The notes beneath the pieces were generated by a model. That model made no database searches and was not told where the DNA came from. It saw nothing but the letters and a program-made list of their open reading frames with translations. DNA of 64,000 nt from CAZPUS01 sp964589825. GTDB taxonomy: Bacteria; Fibrobacterota; Chitinivibrionia; Chitinivibrionales; WJKA01. The position numbers and the translations under genes are program-made. This document shows, one piece after another, positions 52,049 to 60,924 of the stretch. How positions within the stretch are numbered: the stretch's first letter is position 1; each line of letters opens with the position of its first letter. The DNA is taken from assembly GCA_964589825.1 (NCBI GenBank), contig CAZPUS010000013.1, forward strand, positions 9,992 to 73,991, given 5' to 3'.

Positions 52049-53401
52049 TCAGCTTTCACAGGTACGGTTCAGTTTCCGGTAGAGCGTGGAGAGTGATATG
52101 CCCATCGCGGAACTCGCCTTTTTCTTGTCACCGTTATATTGTGCGACTATCGATTCGACGTGTTCACGTTCCACTTCGGAAAGATTTTTTGGTTTGCCCG
52201 GTCCGGGCGCAGAAGATGCCGGCGTGTCTTTTTGTTTAGGGGGAGATGATTCGAGCCCCGGGAAGTGCGACGGCTGAAGCGGTTTTTGCTGCGCCAGAAG
52301 CAGCGCCCGTTCGAGCATGTTTCGCAGCTCGCGGATATTGCCGGGCCAGTCGTACTCGACCAGAAGCTGCTGCACCTTTGGTGAGAGAGGGAGATGCTGG
52401 TAGTTGAGTTCATGAAGAAAATGAGTGATGAATCCAGGGATGTCTTCTCTGCGATCTCGCAGTGCAGGGATGGATATAGGAAACACGCAGATGCGATAGT
52501 AAAGGTCTTTTCGAAAATTGCCGTCCTCGGTTTCCTTGAGCAGATCCCGGTTGGTGGCACATATAAGACGAAAGTCACTGTTTCTTATTTTGTTCTCTCC
52601 CACCCGTCTGAACGATTTTTCCTCTATTGTTTTGAGAAGCTGGGCCTGCACGCCGATATCCATGTCACCTATTTCATCGAGAAAGAGAGTGCCGCCGTCA
52701 GCGACTTCGACCATTCCTTCCTTGTTTTTTATCGCAGAAGTAAACGCGCCCCTGGTATGGCCGAACAGCTCACTTTTGAGCAGATCGCCCGTAAGGCTGG
52801 AGCAGTTGAGCTCGACCATGGGCTGTGATTTACGATCGCCGTGTTCGTGAATCCATTTGGCGAGGACTCCTTTGCCGGTACCGGTTTCTCCCTGTAAAAG
52901 TATGACCGCATCGTTGGAAGCAGCTACCTGTGCATAATGCATGAGAGAGCCCGCCGCATCACTCTCGCCAAAAAAAGGGCCCGATTTGTTGTTACGCATG
53001 GTTCGGGCGAGTTCGCGTTTTTTGAGTGTTTCCGCCTGCAGGGCATTGGCGATCTGTTTTGTCAGCACTTCCATGTCGATTGGTTTGGTCAGGTAGTTTT
53101 CGGCACCGTTTTTGGTGGCTTTTACTGCGGTGGGGATATCGTTGACTCCGGAGATTACGAGTATCGGAGTGTGGGGATGGGTATTCTTCAGCTCCGGGAT
53201 CCAGTCTACCGCATTACCGTCAGGCAGTTTAAGATCGAGTAGTACCGCATCGAATCGCTGGGAAGTGGTAAGCTCCTTTGCCCCCTGCAGGGAATCGGCA
53301 GAGGTGACAAGATAGCCCTCAGTGCGCAGGTATTGTTCGTACCCGAACCTTGCCGATTCATCGTCTTCTATAAGTAAAAGGGCGGGAGCGGATGGATTCA
53401 T
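52049..53401 (-). CDS. NtrC-family sigma-54-dependent response regulator with altered GAFTGA loop
   Basis: 450-residue transcription activator: receiver domain (residues 1-120; acidic pocket IEDDE, phosphoacceptor Asp56 in AVLLDLKLP, Lys in LTKPID), AAA+ domain (140-375; Walker A GETGTGKG at 171-178, Walker B GGTLFLDEIGDM at 236-247) and a Fis-type helix-turn-helix at the C-terminus (SAMGISLSTLYRKLNR). The loop that contacts sigma-54 reads GAFTSA (218-223) instead of GAFTGA. That may alter or abolish sigma-54 activation. It is transcribed away from the DUF4404 gene, whose stop is 38 bp upstream on the same strand. Confidence 0.93.
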   Translation of the reverse strand: MNPSAPALLLIEDDESARFGYEQYLRTEGYLVTSADSLQGAKELTTSQRFDAVLLDLKLPDGNAVDWIPELKNTHPHTPILVISGVNDIPTAVKATKNGAENYLTKPIDMEVLTKQIANALQAETLKKRELARTMRNNKSGPFFGESDAAGSLMHYAQVAASNDAVILLQGETGTGKGVLAKWIHEHGDRKSQPMVELNCSSLTGDLLKSELFGHTRGAFTSAIKNKEGMVEVADGGTLFLDEIGDMDIGVQAQLLKTIEEKSFRRVGENKIRNSDFRLICATNRDLLKETEDGNFRKDLYYRICVFPISIPALRDRREDIPGFITHFLHELNYQHLPLSPKVQQLLVEYDWPGNIRELRNMLERALLLAQQKPLQPSHFPGLESSPPKQKDTPASSAPGPGKPKNLSEVEREHVESIVAQYNGDKKKASSAMGISLSTLYRKLNRTCES

Positions 53402-53438
53402 ACTACCTATACCTCTGTAGCATTATATACAGAAGCGG

Positions 53439-53714
53439 TTAAATACCCATGGCATTCAACGTGCTAATTACATGATTAATAACCGACGTGAGATTTGGAT
53501 GTGAGACTTCGAAGTATTCCACCGAATCCTCGAGCGATTCCCGTAACGGTTTGTGACGGGGGCTGGCCACTTGTTTTTTTTCGTCTTCAAGACTGCGTTC
53601 AATATCGCCGATCATGGCATCGAGTTTTTCCCTGCTCCGGGAATCGACGTCTTCGACGTGCTGCAGCTGCTCGTGCAGATTCTGTAATGACTGAATGAGC
53701 TGATCTCGATTCAT
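53439..53714 (-). CDS. DUF4404 family small protein
   Basis: 91-residue cytoplasmic protein with the DUF4404 pattern: an N-terminal helix (LIQSLQNLHEQLQHVEDVDS), a charged middle and the ending DSVEYFEVSHPNLTSVINHV. The function is not known. It is predicted to be mostly helical. It lies just upstream of the sigma-54 activator gene on the same strand. The ATG is preceded by GAAAGGAT. Confidence 0.8.
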   Translation of the reverse strand: MNRDQLIQSLQNLHEQLQHVEDVDSRSREKLDAMIGDIERSLEDEKKQVASPRHKPLRESLEDSVEYFEVSHPNLTSVINHVISTLNAMGI

Positions 53715-53988
53715 CTGTATCCTTTCGCAGCGCAGCAGAGATTTGGTTTGCTCTGCGCTGCAACACGGTTATGACATAGGTGTAGTTGCGAAAATGCGAA
53801 AATTTCGCGAAATTGCAAAAACCGCACATGCACGACTGCAAGCGCGGTATAGTCTGAAAAAAAATAATATATGCAAATCAGGCGTGTATCCTGGAAAACA
53901 CCTGCAATGTGATAGCATATAATACAATGTGATGATATGGCATGTAACGCTATGTTGTGCCCGATGATTCCCTTATAGAGGCAGCCGT
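53715..53988. other. Intergenic region before the DoxX operon, with short repeats
   Basis: Holds GCGAAAATGCGAAAATTTCGC (read 53788-53808 in pieces), a near-palindrome upstream of the DUF4404 start, and two CAATGTGAT copies exactly 20 bp apart (53905, 53925), upstream of the gene cut by the gap. Both could be operators. No gene or RNA was recognised. Confidence 0.3.
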
Positions 53989-54088
53989 NNNNNNNNNNNN
54001 NNNNNNNNNNNNNNNNNNNNNNNNNNNNNNNNNNNNNNNNNNNNNNNNNNNNNNNNNNNNNNNNNNNNNNNNNNNNNNNNNNNNNNNN
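53989..54088. other. Assembly gap, 100 N
   Basis: Scaffold gap of nominal size that removes the start of the first DoxX-like gene. Confidence 1.
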
Positions 54089-54090
54089 TA

Positions 54091-54444
54091 CTTGGAAGGA
54101 TACTTTACGCAATACCGTTCGGTGTATTCGGTTTGTTTCATCTCGTGTCGGCCGGCAAAATGGCAGGTATGGTTCCGGGGTGGATTCCGGGAGGGGTAGT
54201 CTGGGTGTACATTACCGGCGTGCTTTTGATGGCGACATGCCTTGCGCTATTGGTAAAAAAGTGGGTTACACCCGCGATGATTGTGCTGGCGGTGATGCTG
54301 GTACTATTTATTTTAACCATACATATCCCCGGGATGACCGATCCGCAGACTATGCAGAAAGCGATGTCGAGTCTGCTGAAGGATCTGGCCCTTACCGGTG
54401 CCGCCCTGGTTTTTATCGATCGTTTCGGAACATCTTCTGAGTAA
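54091..54444 (+). CDS. DoxX-like membrane protein, 5' end lost in gap
   Basis: Visible 117 residues of a DoxX-family membrane protein: LGRILYAIPFGVFGLFHLVS right after the gap, then AGMVPGWIPGGVVWVYITGV, followed by further helices. This VP-W-PG block is typical for the family. Members are linked to oxidative-stress handling or thiosulfate:quinone reductase in other organisms; the function here is unknown. A TTG inside the frame at 54133 is not the start. It is followed 12 bp later by a second DoxX protein. Confidence 0.75.
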   Translation, partial: LGRILYAIPFGVFGLFHLVSAGKMAGMVPGWIPGGVVWVYITGVLLMATCLALLVKKWVTPAMIVLAVMLVLFILTIHIPGMTDPQTMQKAMSSLLKDLALTGAALVFIDRFGTSSE

Positions 54445-54456
54445 AGGAGAAAAACA

Positions 54457-54882
54457 GTGTTGCAGAGCGAAATGAAACACATCGGATTGCTGGTATTGCG
54501 GGTAGGGTTCGGGATAATGTTTATTTTACATGGAGCGCCCAAACTTTTTGCGGGCGTTGAAACCTGGAATTCACTGGGAAGTGCAATGCAGTATGTGGGA
54601 ATTTCGTTCGGCTATACCTTTTGGGGCTTTTGTGCGGCACTTTCAGAATTCGGCGGGGCGGTGTTGCTTATCACGGGAGTGGGTACCCGGATCGCTGCCG
54701 CGTTTATGTGTATCACGACAAGTGTCGCGGCTGCTATGCATCTTGGAAAAAGCAGTGGCATAATGGGTGCATCTCATGCAATCGAATCGTCTATAGTATT
54801 TTTATCATTCGTTATTGCGGGGCCCGGGCGTTACAGCGTGCAACGCTTATTATATACCCATACCAAAGAGGATCGACCATGA
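54457..54882 (+). CDS. DoxX family membrane protein
   Basis: 141-residue protein with four membrane helices and the DoxX pattern: LLVLRVGFGIMFILHGAPKL, then ALSEFGGAVLLITGVGTR and a C-terminal helix ending SFVIAGPGRYS. It is paralogous to the gene just upstream. GTG 54457 is used because AAAGGAG is 7 nt upstream. It overlaps the prenyltransferase gene as ATGA, so the products are likely made together. Confidence 0.88.
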   Translation: MLQSEMKHIGLLVLRVGFGIMFILHGAPKLFAGVETWNSLGSAMQYVGISFGYTFWGFCAALSEFGGAVLLITGVGTRIAAAFMCITTSVAAAMHLGKSSGIMGASHAIESSIVFLSFVIAGPGRYSVQRLLYTHTKEDRP

Positions 54883-55811
54883 CACAGGCACGTGTGAATG
54901 TGGACAACCGAGGCGGGATGATACCCGGTAAGCCCGGGGTCAGAGTTACCGCCTTACGCGCGTATTCGTTTACCGCCTCGCTTTTTCCGCTTGCGATAAG
55001 CGTTACCTACGGAATACACAAAGGGGTTAGTATCTCCTATGCCATTCTGGCGTGTGTGGTGATCGGTGTTGTCGCCATTCACGCCGCCAGCAATATTACA
55101 AACGATATTGAAGATTTCCGCAACGGTCTTGACAATACAAAGAATCCCGGCACCCATGGTATTCTTGCCCGTGGACTGCTGACGGCCACCCAGTTGCAGA
55201 TTCAGGCGTATGTGCTGTTTGGCGTCGGGTTGGCAGCCGGCGCGGTTGTCGCATGGCATGCGGGCTGGCAGCTTCTGGTGCTCGGGCTTATCGGGATGGC
55301 GGGGGGGTACTGGTATACCGCCGGACCGGTGGCACTTAAATACAAAGGTATGGGCGATCTGCTGATGTTCGTGATATTCGGTCCGTTAATCGCCGTTGGG
55401 ACCGGCTATGCGCTGTTCGGCTATGTTGGATGGGATCTTGTTCTGCTTTCAGTACCTGCCGGAATACTGGTCAGTACCATGCTGCACGGTAACAACACGC
55501 GTGATTTTGTCCCCGACAAATCCCGGGGTGTTACCACGCTGGCGATACGACTCGGATTCACTTCGTCGCAACACCTGCTTGCCGTGCTTATGGCGGTGCC
55601 CTACGGCATAGTCGGTGTGCTGGTGCTCACGGGTATATTGTCATTATGGGGGCTGCTTGTGTTTGTGTCCGTTCCTATGGCAATGGCGATTGTCGTCTCC
55701 GGCTACAGGGCTCAATTCGATGATGTGAGCCCGATACGGACCATCGATAAACGGGTGGCTGCATTGCAGGGGGTTTTCGGGGTTTTTTATCTTGCCGGAA
55801 TTATGGTATGA
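54879..55811 (+). CDS. UbiA-family prenyltransferase, MenA-like
   Basis: 310-residue polytopic membrane enzyme, likely 1,4-dihydroxy-2-naphthoate polyprenyltransferase of menaquinone synthesis. The first Asp-rich prenyl-PP site is NDIEDFRNGLDNTKN and the second is HGNNTRDFVPDKSRGVTTLA; both are MenA-like. About eight to nine helices. ATG 54879 is the start, overlapping the DoxX stop; the frame extends upstream only as a shadow. The next gene makes the polyprenyl diphosphate it would use. No other men gene is in the window. Confidence 0.85.
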   Translation: MTQARVNVDNRGGMIPGKPGVRVTALRAYSFTASLFPLAISVTYGIHKGVSISYAILACVVIGVVAIHAASNITNDIEDFRNGLDNTKNPGTHGILARGLLTATQLQIQAYVLFGVGLAAGAVVAWHAGWQLLVLGLIGMAGGYWYTAGPVALKYKGMGDLLMFVIFGPLIAVGTGYALFGYVGWDLVLLSVPAGILVSTMLHGNNTRDFVPDKSRGVTTLAIRLGFTSSQHLLAVLMAVPYGIVGVLVLTGILSLWGLLVFVSVPMAMAIVVSGYRAQFDDVSPIRTIDKRVAALQGVFGVFYLAGIMV

Positions 55812-55869
55812 TACCGGCTGGCTCGATGCAAATAACATTATCCGATACGTGCGAATTAGTGGGAAACAT

Positions 55870-56979
55870 ATGACTAAACATACACGCGTTGAAATACGCC
55901 ACCACAGGGAGCGCCTCGAAGGAGCGCTGCTGCAGGTCGTTGAAGAAATGAAGCATCTGGGATACGAAGGGTATCGTCTTGACACGCTGCAGCATGAGAT
56001 ACACGATACCATCTGGGAATACACCTGTAACGGGGGCAAACGGTTTCGTCCGTTGCTTTTTATCGCAGGCTACAAAGCGTATGCGCAGTCTGTGGACGAG
56101 CAGGTGTATAAGGCTGCAATAAGTATAGAGTTGCTGCACGATTTTGTCTTGATTCACGATGATATAATCGACAATGCGGACATGCGACGCGGAAAGCCTT
56201 CCTTGCAGCGGTATCTGGAGATGGCCCCGGGGGTGGAATCCGAAAGGGCCCGAAGCGAGGCGTTCGCTCTGGTTGCGGGTGATATGGTCTATACGTGTGC
56301 ACTTCATACCTTTCTCGGGGTACACAAGGATCCGACGCGTGTGGTGAAGGCGTTAAGGGAGTTGACAAGTGCCGGTGTGCACACTGCCATGGGACAGCTG
56401 CACGAGATGAGTCTCACAAAAAAAAGTATCGGTGCTGTTTCTGAAGAGGAGATCTTTGATGTATACGATCGCAAAACCTCGTTTTACTCGTTTGCCGCGC
56501 CATTGGCAGCCGGTGCACTACTGGCGGGCGCTTCATATGCGGATGCACGCGCATTGAGCCGTGGCGCTATCGAGCTTGGAAGGGGCTTTCAGATATATGA
56601 CGATCTTATCGATCTTATGGCGCTTTCGCAGAATACCGGCAAAGACGGTGGCGGCGATTTTACCGATGGTGTCAGGACAATACCTATTGTACGCCTTTTT
56701 CACGAATGCGGTGAAGACGAGCGGGAATGGCTGCGCGCGCATTATGCATCAGGAGCCTTGCAGGAAGAAGATATTGCACGAATACAGCGGATGCTGAAGC
56801 AGCACGGGATATCCGCACAGCTTGAGCAGCAGGCGTCGCAGCTGTATGAAAATGCGCTTTCACAGGTTAAGCAGGTGATACAATCCGATGATGCATTCGA
56901 TATGATTCTGCAGTTAATGTTTAAAATATTTGATACGCATATGCAATTGTTACATACACACGAGAGGAGTACCACATGA
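55870..56979 (+). CDS. Polyprenyl diphosphate synthase
   Basis: 369-residue trans-prenyltransferase that lengthens isoprenoid diphosphates. GGKRFRPLLFIAG, the first Asp-rich motif in LIHDDIIDNADMRRGKPS, GQLHEMSL, KTSFYSFAAPLAAG and the second motif in FQIYDDLIDLM are present. The second motif reads DDLID, and the chain-length region before the first motif (VLIHDD) has small residues, so a long chain is plausible. ATG 55870 follows GTGGGA; the open frame begins 26 codons earlier. It overlaps the flavoprotein gene as ATGA. It is a natural donor of the tail for the upstream prenyltransferase. Confidence 0.92.
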   Translation: MTKHTRVEIRHHRERLEGALLQVVEEMKHLGYEGYRLDTLQHEIHDTIWEYTCNGGKRFRPLLFIAGYKAYAQSVDEQVYKAAISIELLHDFVLIHDDIIDNADMRRGKPSLQRYLEMAPGVESERARSEAFALVAGDMVYTCALHTFLGVHKDPTRVVKALRELTSAGVHTAMGQLHEMSLTKKSIGAVSEEEIFDVYDRKTSFYSFAAPLAAGALLAGASYADARALSRGAIELGRGFQIYDDLIDLMALSQNTGKDGGGDFTDGVRTIPIVRLFHECGEDEREWLRAHYASGALQEEDIARIQRMLKQHGISAQLEQQASQLYENALSQVKQVIQSDDAFDMILQLMFKIFDTHMQLLHTHERSTT

Positions 56980-58130
56980 AGACGATTATACTCGGTGCGG
57001 GTTTTGCAGGACGTTACGCGGCCCGGGTACTCAATTCTCTTGCCGGCGGGCATGACGTGACTCTCATCGATAAACATTCATACACCACGATGGTACCGAT
57101 ACTGCCCGATTACGCCGGAGGCCGGTTTAGCCGATCGCTTATTACCAGAGAGATAGCCGAGGTGCTGCCCCCACGTATCGGGTATGTACAGGATGATATT
57201 ACCACACTCGATCTCGATGAAAAACGCCTCGAAGGAAGATATTCGCACTACACCTTCGACAAGCTGATTATCGCCTGCGGGTCAAAGACCGCATTTCACG
57301 GGTTCGAACCGCAGAGCTGGGATGATGTCTACACCCTCGATTCGGTTCCGGCTGCGGATCGTATTCGCAATGAATTCCCGTACTATCTTCAGAAAAAAGG
57401 CAATGAAGCGCACGCGGTAGTCGTGGGTGGGGGGTATACCGGTATGGAACTTGCCTGCGCACTTACCCATATGGCAAGAGCACAGGGGTACGACTGTACG
57501 GTAAGTGTAGTCGAACTGATGGATACGATACTGCCATTTTTTAATGAAGAGCAGCGTCGTAGCATACAGCAGCATTTCGAAAAGCTCGGTATCCGGCTTA
57601 TGACCCGGAGCAAAATAAGTGAATACCGGGACGGGATGGTTCGTATAAACGATTCTGAAACTATAAAAGAGCCGTTTTTCTGCTGGACCGCGGGGCTCGA
57701 TTTTTCGGTGCCTGAGGTCAACGCATCCAAAGCCGAAAGGCTTAAGGACGGCCGGTTTCATGTGCATCATGACCTCAGTGTTATACATTATCCGGATGTA
57801 TATGCGGCGGGTGATGCTGCGGCGGTATTTGCAAAAGGCTCATACATACGAAAAGCGGTCAATTACTCTGTGTATTCAGGTAAAAAAGCGGGAAAAAACT
57901 GCATGCGTGCCGTAATGGGGTACTCTCACGTTGCGTTTACCCCGTTCGACCTCGGCTGGGTAATCCCTCTGTGCACCACCAGCGCGGGAAAGCTGTTCAA
58001 CCGCTTCAGGATAAAGGGTAAAATCGGACTGTCGCTTCATTATCTGATGTGCGGACTGCGAAGTTTTTCGTTTTCGCAGAGGCTGCGCTTTTTGCTGGAA
58101 GCACTGCGGGTCTGGGGCAGAAGAAGCTGA
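56976..58130 (+). CDS. NDH-2-like NAD(P)H:quinone oxidoreductase
   Basis: 384-residue FAD-dependent pyridine-nucleotide oxidoreductase. The FAD dinucleotide fold starts GAGFAGRYAARVLNSLAGG, the NAD(P) fold is VVVGGGYTGMELACALTHM, and the second FAD contact is DVYAAGDAAAVF. The C-terminal part (about 320-384) is basic and hydrophobic, as in membrane-bound type II NADH dehydrogenases. Together with the prenyltransferase and polyprenyl synthase it suggests NADH oxidation with menaquinone. Sulfide:quinone reductase is an alternative, but its catalytic Cys pair is not evident. Confidence 0.85.
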   Translation: MKTIILGAGFAGRYAARVLNSLAGGHDVTLIDKHSYTTMVPILPDYAGGRFSRSLITREIAEVLPPRIGYVQDDITTLDLDEKRLEGRYSHYTFDKLIIACGSKTAFHGFEPQSWDDVYTLDSVPAADRIRNEFPYYLQKKGNEAHAVVVGGGYTGMELACALTHMARAQGYDCTVSVVELMDTILPFFNEEQRRSIQQHFEKLGIRLMTRSKISEYRDGMVRINDSETIKEPFFCWTAGLDFSVPEVNASKAERLKDGRFHVHHDLSVIHYPDVYAAGDAAAVFAKGSYIRKAVNYSVYSGKKAGKNCMRAVMGYSHVAFTPFDLGWVIPLCTTSAGKLFNRFRIKGKIGLSLHYLMCGLRSFSFSQRLRFLLEALRVWGRRS

Positions 58131-58490
58131 GTCCCGGTGGTTATATACCGGGATCCGTTCGTGGTTCAATCCATTATTACCTGCATTGAGCGGTTTTGTT
58201 CGCGAAATCTGCTGCTATCCGCACAGCTCTTATGGTCTCGAAAACCATGAGCCAGCCAACAGGGTTTTTCCTTGGTTTTCGATAATACAATAGCAGTACG
58301 GTTCACAACAGCTTTCATCAAAACAACCGCTCAATTCAGGTATCAACTCTCTGGGTGAAGGCAATATAAGCAGAAAAGATGGTTGTTCTGTGCGGGCGTG
58401 TGGTCCATAATCCGTTTTTTTTTGGACATTATTTATTTTACCGTATTACATATGTTTTATTGTCTCACCCACTGAAAGCGAGTGATACCG
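58131..58490. other. 360 bp intergenic region holding dispersed repeat F and the araB promoter
   Basis: Mostly repeat copy F (58179-58342). Downstream, GTTGTTCTGTGCGG and an AT-rich stretch (58418-58455, with TTTATTTTAC) lie before araB; a promoter there is likely but was not pinned down. No RNA gene was seen. Confidence 0.4.
58179..58342. repeat. Dispersed repeat, copy F (complete inverted pair)
   Basis: Left arm CATTGAGCGGTTTTGTTCGC then GAAATCTGCTGCTATCCGC (58184 onward). The right arm, as reverse complement, reads AATTGAGCGGTTGTTTTGATG then AAAGCTGTTGTGAACC. The arms pair imperfectly around about 80 bp that itself contains an inverted stretch (TCGAAAACCA and TGGTTTTCGA). It is the best-formed copy. 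Confidence 0.65.
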
Positions 58491-60173
58491 ATGCAGGAGC
58501 ACGATTATGTAATTGGTGTTGATTACGGGACCGATTCGGTGCGTGCGGCCGTAATCGATGCCCGGACAGGGAAAGAGGCGGCAAGTTCCGTACAGTATTA
58601 TACACGCTGGAAAAAAGGGGCATACTGTGATTCCGCGCGCAATCAATTCCGTCAGCATCCGCTCGATTATATCGAGGGGCTCGAAAAAGCGGTTACTGAG
58701 GCGCTTGAACAGCTTCCGGCGACAGCTTCCAGAAATGTCAGAGGAATGTCGATAGATACGACCGGCTCGACGCCGGTTGCAGTGGATAAAACCGGGACAC
58801 CTCTGGCGCTTCTGGATGATTACGCGCAGGATCCTGATGCGATGTTTATTCTCTGGAAAGACCATACCGCAATCGAAGAGGCTGAACGGATCAATACGGT
58901 CGCACACAGTGGTGAATATGAGGATTATACAAAGTATGTGGGCGGAATTTATTCCTCCGAGTGGTTCTGGGCAAAGATACTTCATATACTCAGGTATAAT
59001 GAGAGTGTGTGCAACGCCGCATACTCATGGGTAGAGCATTGTGACTGGATACCGGCGCTTCTTACCGGCATGACCGATCCGCTTGCCATAAAACGCAGCA
59101 GATGTGCGGCGGGACACAAAGCGATGTGGCACGAGGAATTCGGCGGGCTTCCGGCAGAGGACTTTCTGACCTCGGTGGATCCGTTGCTTTCAGGGCTGCG
59201 CAGGCGGCTCTATCGTGATACGTATACCAGTGAGACGGCGGTGGGCTCACTCACAGAGGAGTGGGCGCGTCGTCTTAATCTTCATACCGGGGTTACGGTT
59301 GGGGTTGGTGCCTTCGATGCCCATATGGGTGCCGTCGGTGGTGAGATTACGCCGTATGTGTTGAGCAAAGTGATGGGTACTTCTACCTGTGACATGCTTA
59401 TAGCACCGGCACAGGAGATGGACGGTAAACTCATAAAGGGAATATGCGGGCAGGTTGACGGCTCGATCGTGCCGGGAATGCTTGGTATGGAAGCCGGTCA
59501 GTCCGCGTTCGGCGATGTCTATGCCTGGTTCACGCGTCTGCTCTCGTGGGGATGCGATAATGTGCTGCACGACAGTGATATTTCAAACGAAACTCTCGAG
59601 AAGGTTCGGGAAGTAATGCAGCAGAAACTGATAGTCCGGCTGAGCGAGGAAGCACAGAATATACCGCCCGGAGAATCCGGGCTGGTGGCGCTGGACTGGC
59701 TTAACGGTCGCCGTACTCCCGATGCCAATCAGCAGCTTTGCGGGGCCATTGCCGGCCTTACTCTTGGCAGTGATGCCCCCCGGATATTCAGGGCCCTCGT
59801 AGAGGCGACCGCATTCGGCACACGCAGAATTATCGAGCGTTTCGAATCCGAGGGTGTGCCTATCGAAGGAATCATTGCACTCGGCGGGGTGGCGAAAAAA
59901 TCACAATTCGTGATGCAGACGGTCGCGGACGTGATTAACAGGAAGATACAGGTTGCACATTCAGAGCAGACCTGCGCACTCGGTGCGGGGATGTGTGCCG
60001 CAGTGGTTGCGGGGATCTATCCCGATGTCGCCACTGCCCAACGGCAGATGGGACAGGGCTTTGATGCCGAGTACAGTCCGAATAAAGCGGTTACCGGAAT
60101 ATACGATCGATTGTATACAAAATATACACAGCTGGGATCTTTTGTCGAACATCAATATATGGAGAAAACGTAA
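58491..60173 (+). CDS. araB: Ribulokinase
   Basis: 560-residue FGGY-family kinase that phosphorylates L-ribulose in arabinose catabolism. GVDYGTDSVRAAVIDARTG, MSIDTTGSTPVAVD, MFILWKDHTAIEEAE, YTKYVGGIYSSEWFWAKI and GTSTCDMLIAPAQ followed by QVDGSIVPGMLGMEAGQS are close to E. coli AraB, with equal length. ATG 58491 fits the family N-terminus; a GTG nine bases earlier is an alternative. It overlaps nothing and is followed directly by araD (start at the base after its stop). Confidence 0.95.
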   Translation: MQEHDYVIGVDYGTDSVRAAVIDARTGKEAASSVQYYTRWKKGAYCDSARNQFRQHPLDYIEGLEKAVTEALEQLPATASRNVRGMSIDTTGSTPVAVDKTGTPLALLDDYAQDPDAMFILWKDHTAIEEAERINTVAHSGEYEDYTKYVGGIYSSEWFWAKILHILRYNESVCNAAYSWVEHCDWIPALLTGMTDPLAIKRSRCAAGHKAMWHEEFGGLPAEDFLTSVDPLLSGLRRRLYRDTYTSETAVGSLTEEWARRLNLHTGVTVGVGAFDAHMGAVGGEITPYVLSKVMGTSTCDMLIAPAQEMDGKLIKGICGQVDGSIVPGMLGMEAGQSAFGDVYAWFTRLLSWGCDNVLHDSDISNETLEKVREVMQQKLIVRLSEEAQNIPPGESGLVALDWLNGRRTPDANQQLCGAIAGLTLGSDAPRIFRALVEATAFGTRRIIERFESEGVPIEGIIALGGVAKKSQFVMQTVADVINRKIQVAHSEQTCALGAGMCAAVVAGIYPDVATAQRQMGQGFDAEYSPNKAVTGIYDRLYTKYTQLGSFVEHQYMEKT

Positions 60174-60869
60174 GTGACAGCATATCAAACACTGCGGTGC
60201 GAAGCCTACGAAGCGAATATGCAGCTGCATCACCATAGGCTGGTGGTTTCTACCTTCGGCAATGTAAGCGCCTTCGATCCGGATAAGGCCGTGTGCGCCA
60301 TAAAACCGAGCGGAGTTGCCTACGATGAACTCACGCCTGAGCAGATGGTGGTAGTCGACCTGGATAATACGATTGTTGAAGGAACACTGCGTCCCTCCTC
60401 AGATACAAGAACGCATACCGTTCTCTATCGGCATTTCGAGGGTGTAAAGGGCGTGGCACACACACATTCCGCCTATGCTGTTGCATGGGCACAGGCAAAG
60501 AAAGACATTCCAATTCTGGGAACAACGCATGCGGATCACTGCGCTACCGATATTCCCTGTACCGAGGTGATGCCCGACGAGATGATAAAGGGAGACTATG
60601 AACACGAAACCGGTAATCTGATAGTGAACACGTTCGGAGAGCGTTTGTCGCCTAGTGAAGTTCCGATGGTCCTGGTTGCATCGCATGGTCCGTTTACGTG
60701 GGGGGGGTGTGCTGACAAGGCGGTCTATCACAGTCTGATACTTGAAGAGCTCGCAAAGATGGCTCTTTTTACCCATCAGATAGTACCGGATATAGAACGG
60801 ATGGCCCCTGCCCTCATACAGAAGCATTATGAACGAAAACACGGAAAGAACGCGTATTACGGTCAGTAA
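60174..60869 (+). CDS. araD: L-ribulose-5-phosphate 4-epimerase
   Basis: 231-residue class II aldolase-family epimerase giving D-xylulose 5-phosphate. STFGNVSAFD, KPSGVAYDELTPEQMVVVDL, RPSSDTRTHTVLYRHFEGV, the zinc His pair in VAHTHSAYAVAWAQ and HGPFTWGGCADKAVYHSLIL match AraD. An eight-G run (60700-60707) lies inside the gene but the frame is intact. The start is GTG 60174, adjoining the araB stop. The next gene is an isomerase-like gene 55 bp downstream. Confidence 0.95.
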   Translation: MTAYQTLRCEAYEANMQLHHHRLVVSTFGNVSAFDPDKAVCAIKPSGVAYDELTPEQMVVVDLDNTIVEGTLRPSSDTRTHTVLYRHFEGVKGVAHTHSAYAVAWAQAKKDIPILGTTHADHCATDIPCTEVMPDEMIKGDYEHETGNLIVNTFGERLSPSEVPMVLVASHGPFTWGGCADKAVYHSLILEELAKMALFTHQIVPDIERMAPALIQKHYERKHGKNAYYGQ

Positions 60870-60924
60870 CAGTACCATTTGAATTAAATATGATGCTACT
60901 CACCAAGTTTGAAGGAGAATTACA

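Noticed and set aside
60700..60707. Eight-G run in araD as frameshift site
   Set aside because: The frame is intact and the protein matches the family on both sides.
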